NCBI GenBank assembly: GCA_036259475.1
Contig: DATABS010000042.1
Coordinates: forward strand, 1-64,000
Origin: ZC4RG17 sp036259475
GTDB taxonomy: Bacteria > Actinomycetota > Acidimicrobiia > Spongiisociales > ZC4RG35
Length of the DNA: 64,000 bases
Direction of reading: 5' to 3'
Under the pieces are notes generated by a model. It saw nothing but the letters and a program-made list of their open reading frames with translations. It was not told the origin of the DNA and made no database searches. The position numbers were made by a program, and so were the translations under genes. Position 1 is the first letter of the stretch. Each line of letters starts with the position of its first letter. Shown here piece by piece: positions 51,009 through 59,549 of this stretch.

Positions 51009-51518
51009 ATGCAGGACGCCGACGTAGTCGACGGAATACAGAAGCGCCTCGGAGAGCTCTATCCCGACCTCGCCACGACCGCCTTGGGCATCACCGGTCG
51101 GGTGATCCGCCTCGGGGAGGCTCTCATGGCCCGGCGCGCGGAACACCTAGCCGAGTTCGGTCTCACCTGCGCCGACTTCGACGTTATGGCCACGTTGCGG
51201 CGAGTCCAAGGGCCGGAAGGAGTCAATCCTCGGCGTCTCCTCGAGTCGGTGCTGATCACCTCGGGCGGCCTCACGAAACGTCTCGACCGGCTCGAGCAGG
51301 CGGGATTCATAGAGCGAAGTCCCGACCCGGATGATCGGAGAGGGACTCTGATACGTCTCACCGACGCAGGAGTGGAGCACATCGACCGGGTTTTCCCCTC
51401 TCTCGTCGATATGGAACAGAGACAATTGAGCTCGGAGTTGAGCGAGCGCCAGCTGGAACAGGGCGCCTCGTTGCTACGCCGGATCCACCTGTCGATCGAG
51501 CCGCCAGCGACCGACTGA
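51009..51518 (+). CDS. MarR-family transcriptional regulator
   Basis: A 169 aa winged-helix regulator of usual length. The core reads LTCADFDVMATLRR, the recognition helix ESVLITSGGLTKRLDRLEQAGFI, and the wing RSPDPDDRRGTLIRLTDAG. An AGAGGG site precedes the ATG. It probably autoregulates at the palindromes described upstream; target genes are not evident. Confidence 0.9.
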   Translation: MQDADVVDGIQKRLGELYPDLATTALGITGRVIRLGEALMARRAEHLAEFGLTCADFDVMATLRRVQGPEGVNPRRLLESVLITSGGLTKRLDRLEQAGFIERSPDPDDRRGTLIRLTDAGVEHIDRVFPSLVDMEQRQLSSELSERQLEQGASLLRRIHLSIEPPATD

Positions 51519-51532
51519 CCAACCTGCCAACG

Positions 51533-52294
51533 TCAGGCGAATGCCAGCGGCTCGTCGCTGATGTCGAAGGTGAAGTGGGCCGGTCCTTCCTGCGGATACC
51601 ACCAGTAGTCGACCACCGCCCACCTCGACTCCCCGTGGGGGATCTCGAATTCGACGGTGAGTACGACACCTGTATCCGACGTTGCCGTGAGGGTGTGAAC
51701 ACCCGGCTCGACGTCGGGAGTGAACGAGATCCAGTTGTGCTGGCCCTCGACGGCGAAACTGTCGGCCACGGCCACCTGCCCATCGATCGTGATGCGGATG
51801 CCGACCGTGGGATCGTCGAAGCTCTGGTTGCTGACATACAGGGTGAAAGGCGGGTCCGGCGGACGAGGCTCGGGGATGACACAGAACCGGGCGTGACTGG
51901 GATCCCAGCCGTCTCCGCTCACGATCACCGTCGCCACCGCCACCAGGTTCCCCTCCTCATCGAATAGGCCCCACGACGACCACTCATCGGTGGTCACCAT
52001 CTCGACGGGATCACCGATCCAACCGACGGAGAGGTCACCGAAGGCTTCGGCAACGGCTCCCTCGAGGGTGAACTCGGCGGGTCCGAACCACTCGGTGGCG
52101 CTCTCGTCGACTCCCGTTGGGCATTCGAGGTCCGTGTCGACACCCGTTCCCGAGGCAAGACCCCCTCCGTTTGGCTGTTCGCTCACGAGTTGTCGGTCCA
52201 TCTCGGGGGTGAGCTCACGCGGTTGACAAGCGATCAGTGCCATCGAGCAGAGAGCGGCCACGAGTACCGTCCCGCCGGTCTGTCGGTCTATCAC
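51533..52294 (-). CDS. secreted lipoprotein of unknown function
   Basis: A 253 aa protein with a signal peptide ending in the lipobox LIACQ (Cys about 24), then a beta-rich extracellular domain. FTLYVSNQSFDDPTVGIRI, HNWISFTPDVEPGVHTL and a C-terminal VVDYWWYPQEGPAHF suggest a beta-sandwich. I recognise no enzyme family. It converges with marR. Confidence 0.72.
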   Translation of the reverse strand: MIDRQTGGTVLVAALCSMALIACQPRELTPEMDRQLVSEQPNGGGLASGTGVDTDLECPTGVDESATEWFGPAEFTLEGAVAEAFGDLSVGWIGDPVEMVTTDEWSSWGLFDEEGNLVAVATVIVSGDGWDPSHARFCVIPEPRPPDPPFTLYVSNQSFDDPTVGIRITIDGQVAVADSFAVEGQHNWISFTPDVEPGVHTLTATSDTGVVLTVEFEIPHGESRWAVVDYWWYPQEGPAHFTFDISDEPLAFA

Positions 52295-52330
52295 TCACGT
52301 TTGACGTCATAGCGAAGGTTCGGAGTTCCC

Positions 52331-52391
52331 TCTCGTCTCAATCCGCTCGCGAGACATCACTATGTTTCGCCGCCGAAACCCGGAGACGAGA
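52331..52391. repeat. inverted repeat upstream of the isoleucine leader
   Basis: TCTCGTCTC (52331-52339) and GAGACGAGA (52383-52391) form a 9-bp inverted repeat with a 43-nt interior that contains GTTTCG/CGAAAC (6 bp). It lies between the lipoprotein start and the -35 of the leader promoter, so it may terminate upstream transcripts or bind a regulator. Confidence 0.4.
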
Positions 52392-52435
52392 CGGTCGACG
52401 CTGCGTCGGGGTGCATCGCCATGCCTCCGCGGGGC

Positions 52436-52464
52436 TTGACCTTGCCGTCGGGTAAGGGCATACT
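52436..52464 (+). promoter_or_regulatory. promoter of the isoleucine leader / citramalate synthase
   Basis: -35 TTGACC (52436-52441) and -10 CATACT (52459-52464) are exactly 17 nt apart. The -10 ends 9 nt before the leader ATG, so the RNA should start only a few nt ahead of it. Confidence 0.7.
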
Positions 52465-52473
52465 CATCCGGCG

Positions 52474-52512
52474 ATGCAGCACATCCTCGACGGCATCATC
52501 ATTATCGACTAG
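52474..52512 (+). CDS. isoleucine leader peptide (MQHILDGIIIID)
   Basis: A 12-residue ORF with four consecutive Ile codons (ATC ATC ATT ATC, 52495-52506) plus one earlier Ile and one Leu codon. It is too short for ordinary gene finding. It lies in a canonical attenuator position: promoter, leader, hairpin starting at its stop codon, terminator, then the isoleucine-pathway gene. Its composition fits sensing of Ile-tRNA. Confidence 0.85.
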   Translation: MQHILDGIIIID

Positions 52513-52540
52513 GCGCACGGCCCCCATACCGGCCTGCGCC
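52512..52540 (+). promoter_or_regulatory. putative pause hairpin after the Ile leader
   Basis: GGCGCACGGCC (52512-52522) pairs with GGCCTGCGCC (52531-52540), ten base pairs with one bulged C. It begins on the last base of the leader stop codon. This is the position of the 1:2 hairpin in biosynthetic attenuators. Confidence 0.6.
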
Positions 52541-52544
52541 CTCG

Positions 52545-52570
52545 CCCTCTGCCTACGCAGAGGGTTTTTT
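52545..52570 (+). terminator. intrinsic terminator of the isoleucine attenuator
   Basis: CCCTCTGC (52545-52552) and GCAGAGGG (52557-52564) form a perfect 8-bp stem with a 4-nt loop followed by T6 (52565-52570). It lies 28 nt before the citramalate synthase ATG. Confidence 0.88.
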
Positions 52571-52597
52571 CATTCCCGAACGGCACGGAGACCCCCG

Positions 52598-54211
52598 ATG
52601 GACAACGAGCACCACCCACCCCCCAACCCGACGCTGGAGATATACGACACGACGTTGCGAGACGGCAGCCAGCAGGAAGGCATCTCGCTGACGGTGAGCG
52701 ACAAGTTGCGTATCGCCCAGCTGCTGGACGACCTCGGCGTCACCTACATCGAGGGTGGCTGGCCGGGCGCCTTGCCCAAAGACGACGAGTTCTTCGCCCT
52801 CGCTTCCCAGCGACTGGATCTCCGCAACGCCGAGCTGGTCGCCTTCGGCTCGACCCGCCGTCCGGGCGGCTCCGTGGACACGGACAGCCAGCTTCGTTCG
52901 CTCCTGGAAGCCGGAACGGAGACGATCTGCATCGTCGGCAAGTCGTGGGACTATCACGTGCGCGAGGCACTGCGGGCGGACCTCGATGAGGGACTCCGCA
53001 TGATCGGAGAGTCGATCGAGTTCCTCCGCTCCCACGGTCGCCGGGTCTTTTTCGATGCCGAGCATTTCTTCGACGGCTTTCGCACCTCTCCCGAGTTCGC
53101 CCTGGCGGCGGCCCGGACGGCGGCCGAGGCGGGCGCCGACAGGGTGATCCTGTGCGACACGAACGGCGGCACTCTTCCCGCTCAGATCGTCGAGGTCGTG
53201 GGGAAGGTGCGCGCCGAGATCGACGCCGCCGTCGGAGTCCATTTCCACAACGACGCCGGCTGCGCCGTCGCCTCGTCCCTCGCCGCGTTGGAAGCGGGAG
53301 CAGTCCAGATCCAGGGGTGTGTCAACGGCTACGGCGAACGCACCGGCAACGCCGATTTGTGCACGATCATCCCCGATCTGGTCCTCAAGATGGACCGCCC
53401 GGTCGTGAGCCGCGAGCAGCTGGAGATGTTGTCGCCGATCAGCCACCACATCGCCGAGCTGGTCAACATCAGCCTCGACCCCCATCGGCCCTACGTCGGC
53501 CCTTCGGCCTTCACCCACAAGGCGGGCCTGCACACCTCGGCGCTGGCCCGGCGCCCCGATGCCTACGAGCACACCGATCCGGCCGGGGTGGGGAACCGGA
53601 CCCGGATGGTGGTGTCGGAACAGGCGGGAAGGGCCTCCGTGCACAACAAGGCCGCCGAACTCGGTCTCGACGTCGACGACGTCACTGCCCGCAAGGTTCT
53701 GGAGCGAGTCAAGGAACTGGAGCACCAGGGCCATCATTTCGAGGCTGCCGACGGCTCATTCGAGCTCTTGGTCCGGGAAGCCAGCGGGTGGCGACAAGAC
53801 TTCTTTACGGTCGAGTCCTATCGGGTCAACGTCGAGCGCCGCGCCGGGGAACCGGTCGTCGCCGAGGCGACCGTCAAGCTGATGGTGGGAGGGGAGCGAC
53901 AGGTCACGACCGGAGAAGGCGACGGACCGGTCAACGCCCTCGACTCGGCCCTGCGCCAGGCACTCCGGCCCGTGTTTCCCCAGGTCGCCGACCTGCGCCT
54001 GACCGATTATCGGGTCCGGGTGCTCGACACCACCGACGGGTCAGGGGCGACCGTCCGGGTTCTCCTCGAGACGTCCAATCACACTGACACGTGGGGCACG
54101 ATTGGGGTGCACGAAAACATCATCGACGCCTCCTGGCAGGCTCTATCGGACGGGATCGTCGTAGGGCTGCTGCGGAGCTCGGCCGCCCAGGGCTTGACGC
54201 CCCTCGGCTGA
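52598..54211 (+). CDS. cimA: citramalate synthase
   Basis: A 537 aa enzyme of the LeuA/CimA family that condenses pyruvate with acetyl-CoA to citramalate, giving 2-oxobutyrate for isoleucine without threonine deaminase. LEIYDTTLRDGSQQEG is the N-terminal signature, followed by YIEGGWPGALPKDDEFF (diagnostic of the CimA type), GVHFHNDAGCAVASSLAAL (metal His) and VQIQGCVNGYGERTGNADL. The C-terminal regulatory domain is present. GGAG precedes the ATG. The upstream Ile-rich leader and terminator match feedback control by isoleucyl-tRNA. Confidence 0.92.
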   Translation: MDNEHHPPPNPTLEIYDTTLRDGSQQEGISLTVSDKLRIAQLLDDLGVTYIEGGWPGALPKDDEFFALASQRLDLRNAELVAFGSTRRPGGSVDTDSQLRSLLEAGTETICIVGKSWDYHVREALRADLDEGLRMIGESIEFLRSHGRRVFFDAEHFFDGFRTSPEFALAAARTAAEAGADRVILCDTNGGTLPAQIVEVVGKVRAEIDAAVGVHFHNDAGCAVASSLAALEAGAVQIQGCVNGYGERTGNADLCTIIPDLVLKMDRPVVSREQLEMLSPISHHIAELVNISLDPHRPYVGPSAFTHKAGLHTSALARRPDAYEHTDPAGVGNRTRMVVSEQAGRASVHNKAAELGLDVDDVTARKVLERVKELEHQGHHFEAADGSFELLVREASGWRQDFFTVESYRVNVERRAGEPVVAEATVKLMVGGERQVTTGEGDGPVNALDSALRQALRPVFPQVADLRLTDYRVRVLDTTDGSGATVRVLLETSNHTDTWGTIGVHENIIDASWQALSDGIVVGLLRSSAAQGLTPLG

Positions 54212-54220
54212 CACGCTCCC

Positions 54221-54257
54221 GTGAAGATTCCTCCACCTCCGAGGTGCAGGAATCTTC
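54221..54257. repeat. long palindromic hairpin, GTGAAGATT type (copy 2)
   Basis: GTGAAGATTCCT starts at 54221. The arm from 54223-54239 pairs with 54241-54257 with a single mismatch (about 16 bp). It lies between the citramalate synthase stop and the molybdoenzyme. Its outer arms match the hairpin at 14385-14423; both lie at a gene 3' end. Confidence 0.6.
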
Positions 54258-54273
54258 GCGGTATTCTCTGATC

Positions 54274-56559
54274 ATGGCCCGGACCCCAACGATCACCCAT
54301 TGGGGTGCCTACGAGATCGAGACGGAGAACGGACGCATCGTGGCGGTGCACCCATTCCCCGGTGATCCAGACCCCTCGCCGATCGGCCAGTCCCTCCTCG
54401 ACCATGACCACCCCTTGCGGGTCCGCCGACCGGCGGTGCGGCAGAGTTGGCTGGAGAACGGCCCGGCGAGCTCCTCCCACCTCCGGGGCGTCGAGCCCTT
54501 CGTCGAAGTGGACTGGGACACTGCCCTCGATCTCGCCGCCGACGAGATAGACCGGGTACGCCAGGCCTTCGGCAACCAAGCCATCTACGCCGGGTCCTAC
54601 GGATGGGCCTCAGCCGGCCGGTTCCACCACGCCCAGAGCCAGCTACGACGATTCCTCGGCCTGATCGGCGGCGCCACCACCGCCGTCAACAGCTACAGCC
54701 ACGCCGCCGCCGAAGTCATCGTGCCCCACGCTCTAGGCCTCCCATATGAGACAGTGCAGCACGCCCACACATCGTGGCCTGTCCTCGCCAGGCATGGCGA
54801 GCTGTTCGTCAGCTTCGGCGGCGTTCCCTGGAAGAACAGCCAGATCCAGGCCGGCGGACAGGGCCGTCACCTACTCAGATCGCACATTCGGGCGTGTCTC
54901 GACGCCGGGATGCGGTTCATCAATGTCGGACCCCTCCGCTCCGACATGCCGGAGGCAGAGTGGTGGCCGATTCGTCCCAATACCGACACGGCGCTGGTGC
55001 TCGGCCTCATCCATGAACTGATCCGCCAGGACCAGGTCGATGAGGACTTCCTCGACAAGTACACCGTCGGATGGGAGCACCTCGCCGCCTACGTGGTGGG
55101 CGACACCGACGGAATCCCCAAGGATCCGACCTGGGCCGGTTCGATCTGCGATATCGGCCCGCACCGCGTTTCAGAGCTGGCCGGTGAGATGGCGACCCAC
55201 CGCACCATGGTCAACGCCGCCTGGTCTCTCCAGCGCGCCGACCACGGCGAGCAGCCTTTCTGGGCGGTGATCGCCCTCGCCTCCGCCCTCGGTCAGATCG
55301 GCACACCCGGTGGCGGCTTGGGTCTCGGCTACGGAACCGTCGGCTCGGTGGGCAACGGAGTGACCCGCGTCCCGGTTCCATCGCTGCCCCGACAGCCCAA
55401 CCCGGTGATCGAGTACATCCCGGTCGCCCGCATCGCCGACATGCTCCTGGACCCGGGCGGCAAGTACACCTTCGACACCCAGGAGCGGACGTATCCCGAG
55501 ATCCACCTGATCTACTGGACCGGGGGCAACCCCTTCCACCACCACCAGGACCTCGGCCGCCTGGTGGAGGCCTGGCGGCAACCCGACACCGTCATCGTCA
55601 ACGAGCCCTGGTGGACCGCCACCGCCCGACGGGCCGACATCGTGTTCCCGATCACCCTGCCACTCGAGCGAGACGACATCGGTGGGGCGCCCGTCGACGA
55701 CCACCTGTTCGCCATGCATCAGGCGGTGCCGCCTGCGGCGGAAGCCCGCTCCGACCATCACGTGTTCGCCGAGTTGGCCGACCGTCTCGGTGTCGGCGCA
55801 GAGTTCCGGGAGGGCCGCACTGAGACCGAATGGGTGCGCTGGATGTACGAGCAGTTCCGCCGCACCGACCCCACCGCTCCACCCTTCGAGCAGTTCTGGG
55901 CGGTGGGACACCATCGGCAGGCACCAGGCCCCCACAGCGAGAAGGTCCTCTTCGCCGACTTCCGCCAGGATCCCGACCGCAACCCCCTTCCCACCCCTAG
56001 CGGTCGTATCGAACTGTGGTCCGAGGCGATCGAACGAGCCCGACCGGAAGGTTGTCCACCCCACGCCGCCTGGATTCCACCGGCGGAGTGGCTCGGCAGC
56101 GCCGGTGACGACGAGCTCCATCTCATCTCCAATCAACCCCGAACCCGCCTTCACTCCCAGTGGGACCACGGAGCGACGAGCACTGACGCCCGAGTTGCCG
56201 GCCGTGAGCCAATCCTGATGAATCCCCGGGATGCCGCCGCCCGCGGACTTGGCACCGGCGACCTGGTCCGCATCTGGAACGACCGGGGGGCGACCCTGGC
56301 AGGCGTCATCATCGACGACGGCGTCATGGCCGGCGCCGTCCAACTCTCGACCGGCGCCTGGTACGACCCTCTCGAGCCCGGTGATCCCCGATCGCTCGAC
56401 GTCGCCGGCAATCCCAACGTCCTGACGTACGACCGAGGCACCTCGGGGCTCGCCCAGGGACCGGCGGCCCAGACCTGCCTGGTTCGAGTCGAGGCGTGGA
56501 GCGGACCTCCGCCGAACAGGCGAACGGATCGGCCTCCGGCGATGGCCGACCGCACCTAG
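54274..56559 (+). CDS. molybdopterin-dependent oxidoreductase, DMSO/TMAO/biotin sulfoxide reductase type
   Basis: A 761 aa molybdenum bis-MGD enzyme without a cysteine-rich iron-sulfur N-terminus, like BisC and TorA. A likely Mo-ligand Ser is in GSYGWASAGRFHHAQ (about S113). GGGLGLGYGTVG, IYWTGGNPFHHHQDL and PLERDDIGG are family blocks, and the C-terminal domain is the dinucleotide-binding cap. There is no Tat signal peptide, so it is probably cytoplasmic like BisC. The ATG at 54274 has a TATTCT box 6 nt before it. The next gene starts 28 nt downstream, and the FAD oxidoreductase could supply electrons. Confidence 0.88.
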   Translation: MARTPTITHWGAYEIETENGRIVAVHPFPGDPDPSPIGQSLLDHDHPLRVRRPAVRQSWLENGPASSSHLRGVEPFVEVDWDTALDLAADEIDRVRQAFGNQAIYAGSYGWASAGRFHHAQSQLRRFLGLIGGATTAVNSYSHAAAEVIVPHALGLPYETVQHAHTSWPVLARHGELFVSFGGVPWKNSQIQAGGQGRHLLRSHIRACLDAGMRFINVGPLRSDMPEAEWWPIRPNTDTALVLGLIHELIRQDQVDEDFLDKYTVGWEHLAAYVVGDTDGIPKDPTWAGSICDIGPHRVSELAGEMATHRTMVNAAWSLQRADHGEQPFWAVIALASALGQIGTPGGGLGLGYGTVGSVGNGVTRVPVPSLPRQPNPVIEYIPVARIADMLLDPGGKYTFDTQERTYPEIHLIYWTGGNPFHHHQDLGRLVEAWRQPDTVIVNEPWWTATARRADIVFPITLPLERDDIGGAPVDDHLFAMHQAVPPAAEARSDHHVFAELADRLGVGAEFREGRTETEWVRWMYEQFRRTDPTAPPFEQFWAVGHHRQAPGPHSEKVLFADFRQDPDRNPLPTPSGRIELWSEAIERARPEGCPPHAAWIPPAEWLGSAGDDELHLISNQPRTRLHSQWDHGATSTDARVAGREPILMNPRDAAARGLGTGDLVRIWNDRGATLAGVIIDDGVMAGAVQLSTGAWYDPLEPGDPRSLDVAGNPNVLTYDRGTSGLAQGPAAQTCLVRVEAWSGPPPNRRTDRPPAMADRT

Positions 56560-56587
56560 CATTGACCGCCCCTCGACTGGAACCGTT

Positions 56588-58270
56588 GTGGAACCCCGCC
56601 ATCAGTCGCCGATCATCGTCGTCTCGAGCCGTCACCCGCCCACCCGGGAGATAGTGTGGAATGAGCTGAGGAACCGGTACGGACGCGACTATGAGGTGGC
56701 GGATTTTCGGTCCCCTGAAGAGGCGCTCACCGGCCTGGACGGGTTCACCGAAGCCGGGCGATCCGTCGCCCTGATCGTCTCCGGTTTCAACGACGACGAC
56801 CCGGACGGGATCTCCTTCCTGGCGGAGGCCCGAATGATCGATCCGGCGGCCAAGCGGGCGGCGATCGTCAATTGGGGTGACTTCGCCCGGGCAAGCGACA
56901 CCTTCGACGCCCTCGCCTCCGGAATGATCGATCTCTACCTGGTGCGGCCCGAACAACCCCGCGACGAGGACTTCCACAGCGGGATAACCGATGCCTTGGG
57001 CGAATGGGCACTAGGACAGGGCCAGGGCTTCGAGGCCGTCCGGATCATCGGAGAAGCCTCCGCCCGCACCACCGAGCTGCGGGACACCTTCATCCGCAAC
57101 CAGATCCCCATCGGGTTCTACCCGGCAAGCAGCGAACGCGGACAGTCCATGCTGGCCGGACTCGGACTCGACTCCCCGGCCTTGCCGGTCGTCGTGTTGC
57201 TGTTCACCGACACGCCAACGGTTCTGACGAACCCCACCGACATCGAAATCGCTGACGCGTTCGGTCTGATGAAGCCGCTCCCGGATCGGCAGTGGGACGT
57301 GGCGATCGTCGGCGCCGGACCGTCGGGGCTGGCCGCCGCCGTGTACGCCGCCTCCGAGGGGCTCGCCACCCTCGTGGTCGAAAAGCAGGCGGTTGGAGGT
57401 CAGGCCGGAACCAGCTCGCTGATTCGCAATTACCCGGGATTCCGGCGGGGCGTCAGCGGCAACAAGCTCACCGTCAGTGCGTTCCAGCAGGCCTGGTCGT
57501 TCGGGACCGCGTTCCATTTCATGCGCTCCGCCACGGCCATCCGCCGGCAAGGCGACGAGTTGCGTCTGGAGCTGTCCGATGGCACCACCGTCCGAACGCG
57601 CAGCGTGATCATCGCCACCGGCGTCGAATACCGCCGCCTCGGCATACCGTCTCTCGACGAGAGGGTGGGACGGGGAGTGTTCTATGGGGCCGCAGTCACC
57701 GAAGCCCCCACCATGCGCGACCGAACCGTTTTCGTGGTCGGCGGAGGGAACTCGGCCGGCCAGGCGGTCATCCACCTGTCCAGGTTCGCTCGCCGGGTGA
57801 CACTGCTGGTGAGGGGACCGACGCTGGCGGCCAGCATGTCCGACTACTTGATCCGACAGATGCAGACGACGCCCAATGTCGAGATCCGATACTCCACCGA
57901 AGTGGTTGACGGCGGCGGTGACGACGCCCTCGACCACATCATCGTGAGAAACGACGAGGACGGCACAGAATCTCGTCTGGCCGCCGAAGGTGTGTTCGTC
58001 CTCATCGGTTCCGAACCCCATACCGGATGGTTGGATGGGGTCGTGGACCGCGACGAATGGGGCTTCATTCGAACGGGCCGCGACCTCGACGCTCGCCGGT
58101 TCGAGGGTGGGCGGCCGCCCTACAGCCACGAGACCAGCCTCACCGGCGTCTTCGCGGTAGGCGACGTCCGTCGGGGATCCGTGAAGAGAGTCGCCTCGGC
58201 GGTGGGAGCCGGTGCCATCGCCATCCAGCAGATCCACCAATATCTGGCGGACCAAGATGACGACAGCTGA
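56588..58270 (+). CDS. receiver-like/FAD oxidoreductase fusion protein
   Basis: A 560 aa fusion. Residues 1-130 resemble a response-regulator receiver but lack the phospho-acceptor Asp (the position reads ALIVSGFND). Residues 150-230 form a linker, and from about 235 a thioredoxin reductase-type flavoprotein begins: DVAIVGAGPSGLAAAVYA, VGGQAGTSSLIRNYPGF, VVGGGNSAGQAVIHL. The redox CxxC of thioredoxin reductase is absent (FYGAAVTEAP). It resembles the fused RR/TrxR-like family whose electron acceptor is unclear. It starts at GTG; context suggests coupling to the molybdoenzyme. Confidence 0.82.
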   Translation: MEPRHQSPIIVVSSRHPPTREIVWNELRNRYGRDYEVADFRSPEEALTGLDGFTEAGRSVALIVSGFNDDDPDGISFLAEARMIDPAAKRAAIVNWGDFARASDTFDALASGMIDLYLVRPEQPRDEDFHSGITDALGEWALGQGQGFEAVRIIGEASARTTELRDTFIRNQIPIGFYPASSERGQSMLAGLGLDSPALPVVVLLFTDTPTVLTNPTDIEIADAFGLMKPLPDRQWDVAIVGAGPSGLAAAVYAASEGLATLVVEKQAVGGQAGTSSLIRNYPGFRRGVSGNKLTVSAFQQAWSFGTAFHFMRSATAIRRQGDELRLELSDGTTVRTRSVIIATGVEYRRLGIPSLDERVGRGVFYGAAVTEAPTMRDRTVFVVGGGNSAGQAVIHLSRFARRVTLLVRGPTLAASMSDYLIRQMQTTPNVEIRYSTEVVDGGGDDALDHIIVRNDEDGTESRLAAEGVFVLIGSEPHTGWLDGVVDRDEWGFIRTGRDLDARRFEGGRPPYSHETSLTGVFAVGDVRRGSVKRVASAVGAGAIAIQQIHQYLADQDDDS

Positions 58271-59096
58271 CAGTTCCCGAACTCTCATCGGCAGCATGCG
58301 CACCCTATTGGTGGTGGCGGGAGTGCTCGTCGGCCTCGCCGGCATCCAGCTGTTTCTCTTCTCGGAGAGGACCGACCGATTCTTCGCCTGGACCATCGAA
58401 CCGCCTCTCACCGCCGCTTTCCTCGGCGCCTCCTATTGGTCCAGCGTCGCTTTCGAGTTCGCGGCGGCTCGGGAACGGCTGTGGGTCAACGCCCGCATCG
58501 CGATTCCGACCGTGTTCGTCTTCACGGCACTGACCCTCGGGGTGACCATCATCCATCTGGACCGCTTCCACCTCGGAGCGGAGTTCGAGGCAGCTACCCG
58601 CGCCGTCACGTGGGCCTGGATCGCGATCTACGCGGTGGTTCCGGTCGTGATGGCGGTCCTCTGGTGGGTGCAGCAACGCCAGACGGGAAGTGACCCCACC
58701 CCCGTGGTCGAATTGCCCGACGGGCTGCGCTGGCTGGTCGGCATCCAGGGGCTGGCGCTGGCGGTCGGCGGAGTCGCGCTGCTGGTGGCGCCGACCGGCT
58801 CCGGGGCGGCCCTTTGGCCCTGGGACGTCACCGCCTTGACCGGGAGAGCCATCGGAGCCTGGCTGATGAGTCTCGCGGTGGCGGCATTCCACGCTGTGAT
58901 AGAGGACGGCGCCCGACGCCTCCGCCCGGCGGCCTGGGCTTACATCGTCTTTTTCCTGCTCCAGCTCTGGGCTCTGGCCCGCTACCCCGGAGACTTCCGG
59001 TGGGACTCCACGCCGGGCGTCGTCTACATCCTCTTCCTGGCCAGCACCGTGGCGGTGGGGATCAGTGCGCTGCGGCTGAGTCGTCGGCCTGAATGA
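58257..59096 (+). CDS. polytopic membrane protein, unknown
   Basis: A 279 aa protein with about seven hydrophobic segments (starting TLLVVAGVLVGLAGIQLF) and no recognised catalytic motif. It overlaps the FAD oxidoreductase by 14 nt, so it is translationally coupled to that gene. This suggests a membrane partner, for example an electron-accepting or anchoring subunit; that is inference. Confidence 0.65.
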   Translation: MTTADSSRTLIGSMRTLLVVAGVLVGLAGIQLFLFSERTDRFFAWTIEPPLTAAFLGASYWSSVAFEFAAARERLWVNARIAIPTVFVFTALTLGVTIIHLDRFHLGAEFEAATRAVTWAWIAIYAVVPVVMAVLWWVQQRQTGSDPTPVVELPDGLRWLVGIQGLALAVGGVALLVAPTGSGAALWPWDVTALTGRAIGAWLMSLAVAAFHAVIEDGARRLRPAAWAYIVFFLLQLWALARYPGDFRWDSTPGVVYILFLASTVAVGISALRLSRRPE

Positions 59097-59499
59097 CGGC
59101 GGCGTCGCGCTTGACGCAGAGCACAGGGACCCGGGCGTCGTGGAGGATCTCCAGAGCGTTCGACCCGAGGAGGAACTTTCCCGTCGCCGACCGGGTGCGA
59201 ACTCCGATCACGATCATGCCGGCGTCGTGGTCGGCCACAGCATCCATCAGGTCCGCAACGGGGCTCTGGCCGCGCACGAACTCATGGGTGCAGTGGTCGA
59301 CACCGGCCTCATGCAACCGCTCGTGGATGTTCTCCATCGCATCGGCGGTACGCCGGTAGTCCTCGATGTCCTCGCGGTCGCCGCCCAGCATCGAATGGAC
59401 CACAACCACCTTTCCACCCCTGAGGCGAGCTTCGACGATTCCGTGCGTGACGGCAGCCTCCCCCTCAGGAGAATTGACGTAGCCAACGACGATGTTCAT
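59062..59499 (-). CDS. universal stress protein UspA family
   Basis: A 145 aa single UspA domain with the ATP-binding motif GVRTRSATGKFLLGSN (G2xG9xG type) and VPVLCVK at the C-terminus. It should bind nucleotides and act in stress responses. A GAGG site precedes the ATG. Its 3' end overlaps the membrane protein gene by 35 nt on the opposite strand. Confidence 0.9.
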   Translation of the reverse strand: MNIVVGYVNSPEGEAAVTHGIVEARLRGGKVVVVHSMLGGDREDIEDYRRTADAMENIHERLHEAGVDHCTHEFVRGQSPVADLMDAVADHDAGMIVIGVRTRSATGKFLLGSNALEILHDARVPVLCVKRDAAVIQADDSAAAH

Positions 59500-59549
59500 G
59501 ACGACCTCGCGAATCCAGAGCCTGAGGCGAGGTTACCTGTCGGGGTGGC

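Noticed and set aside
55171..56562. Long antisense open frame opposite the molybdoenzyme
   Set aside because: It is compositionally a shadow (Gly, Val, His, Asp-rich). It lacks any domain and the sense frame has clear family motifs.
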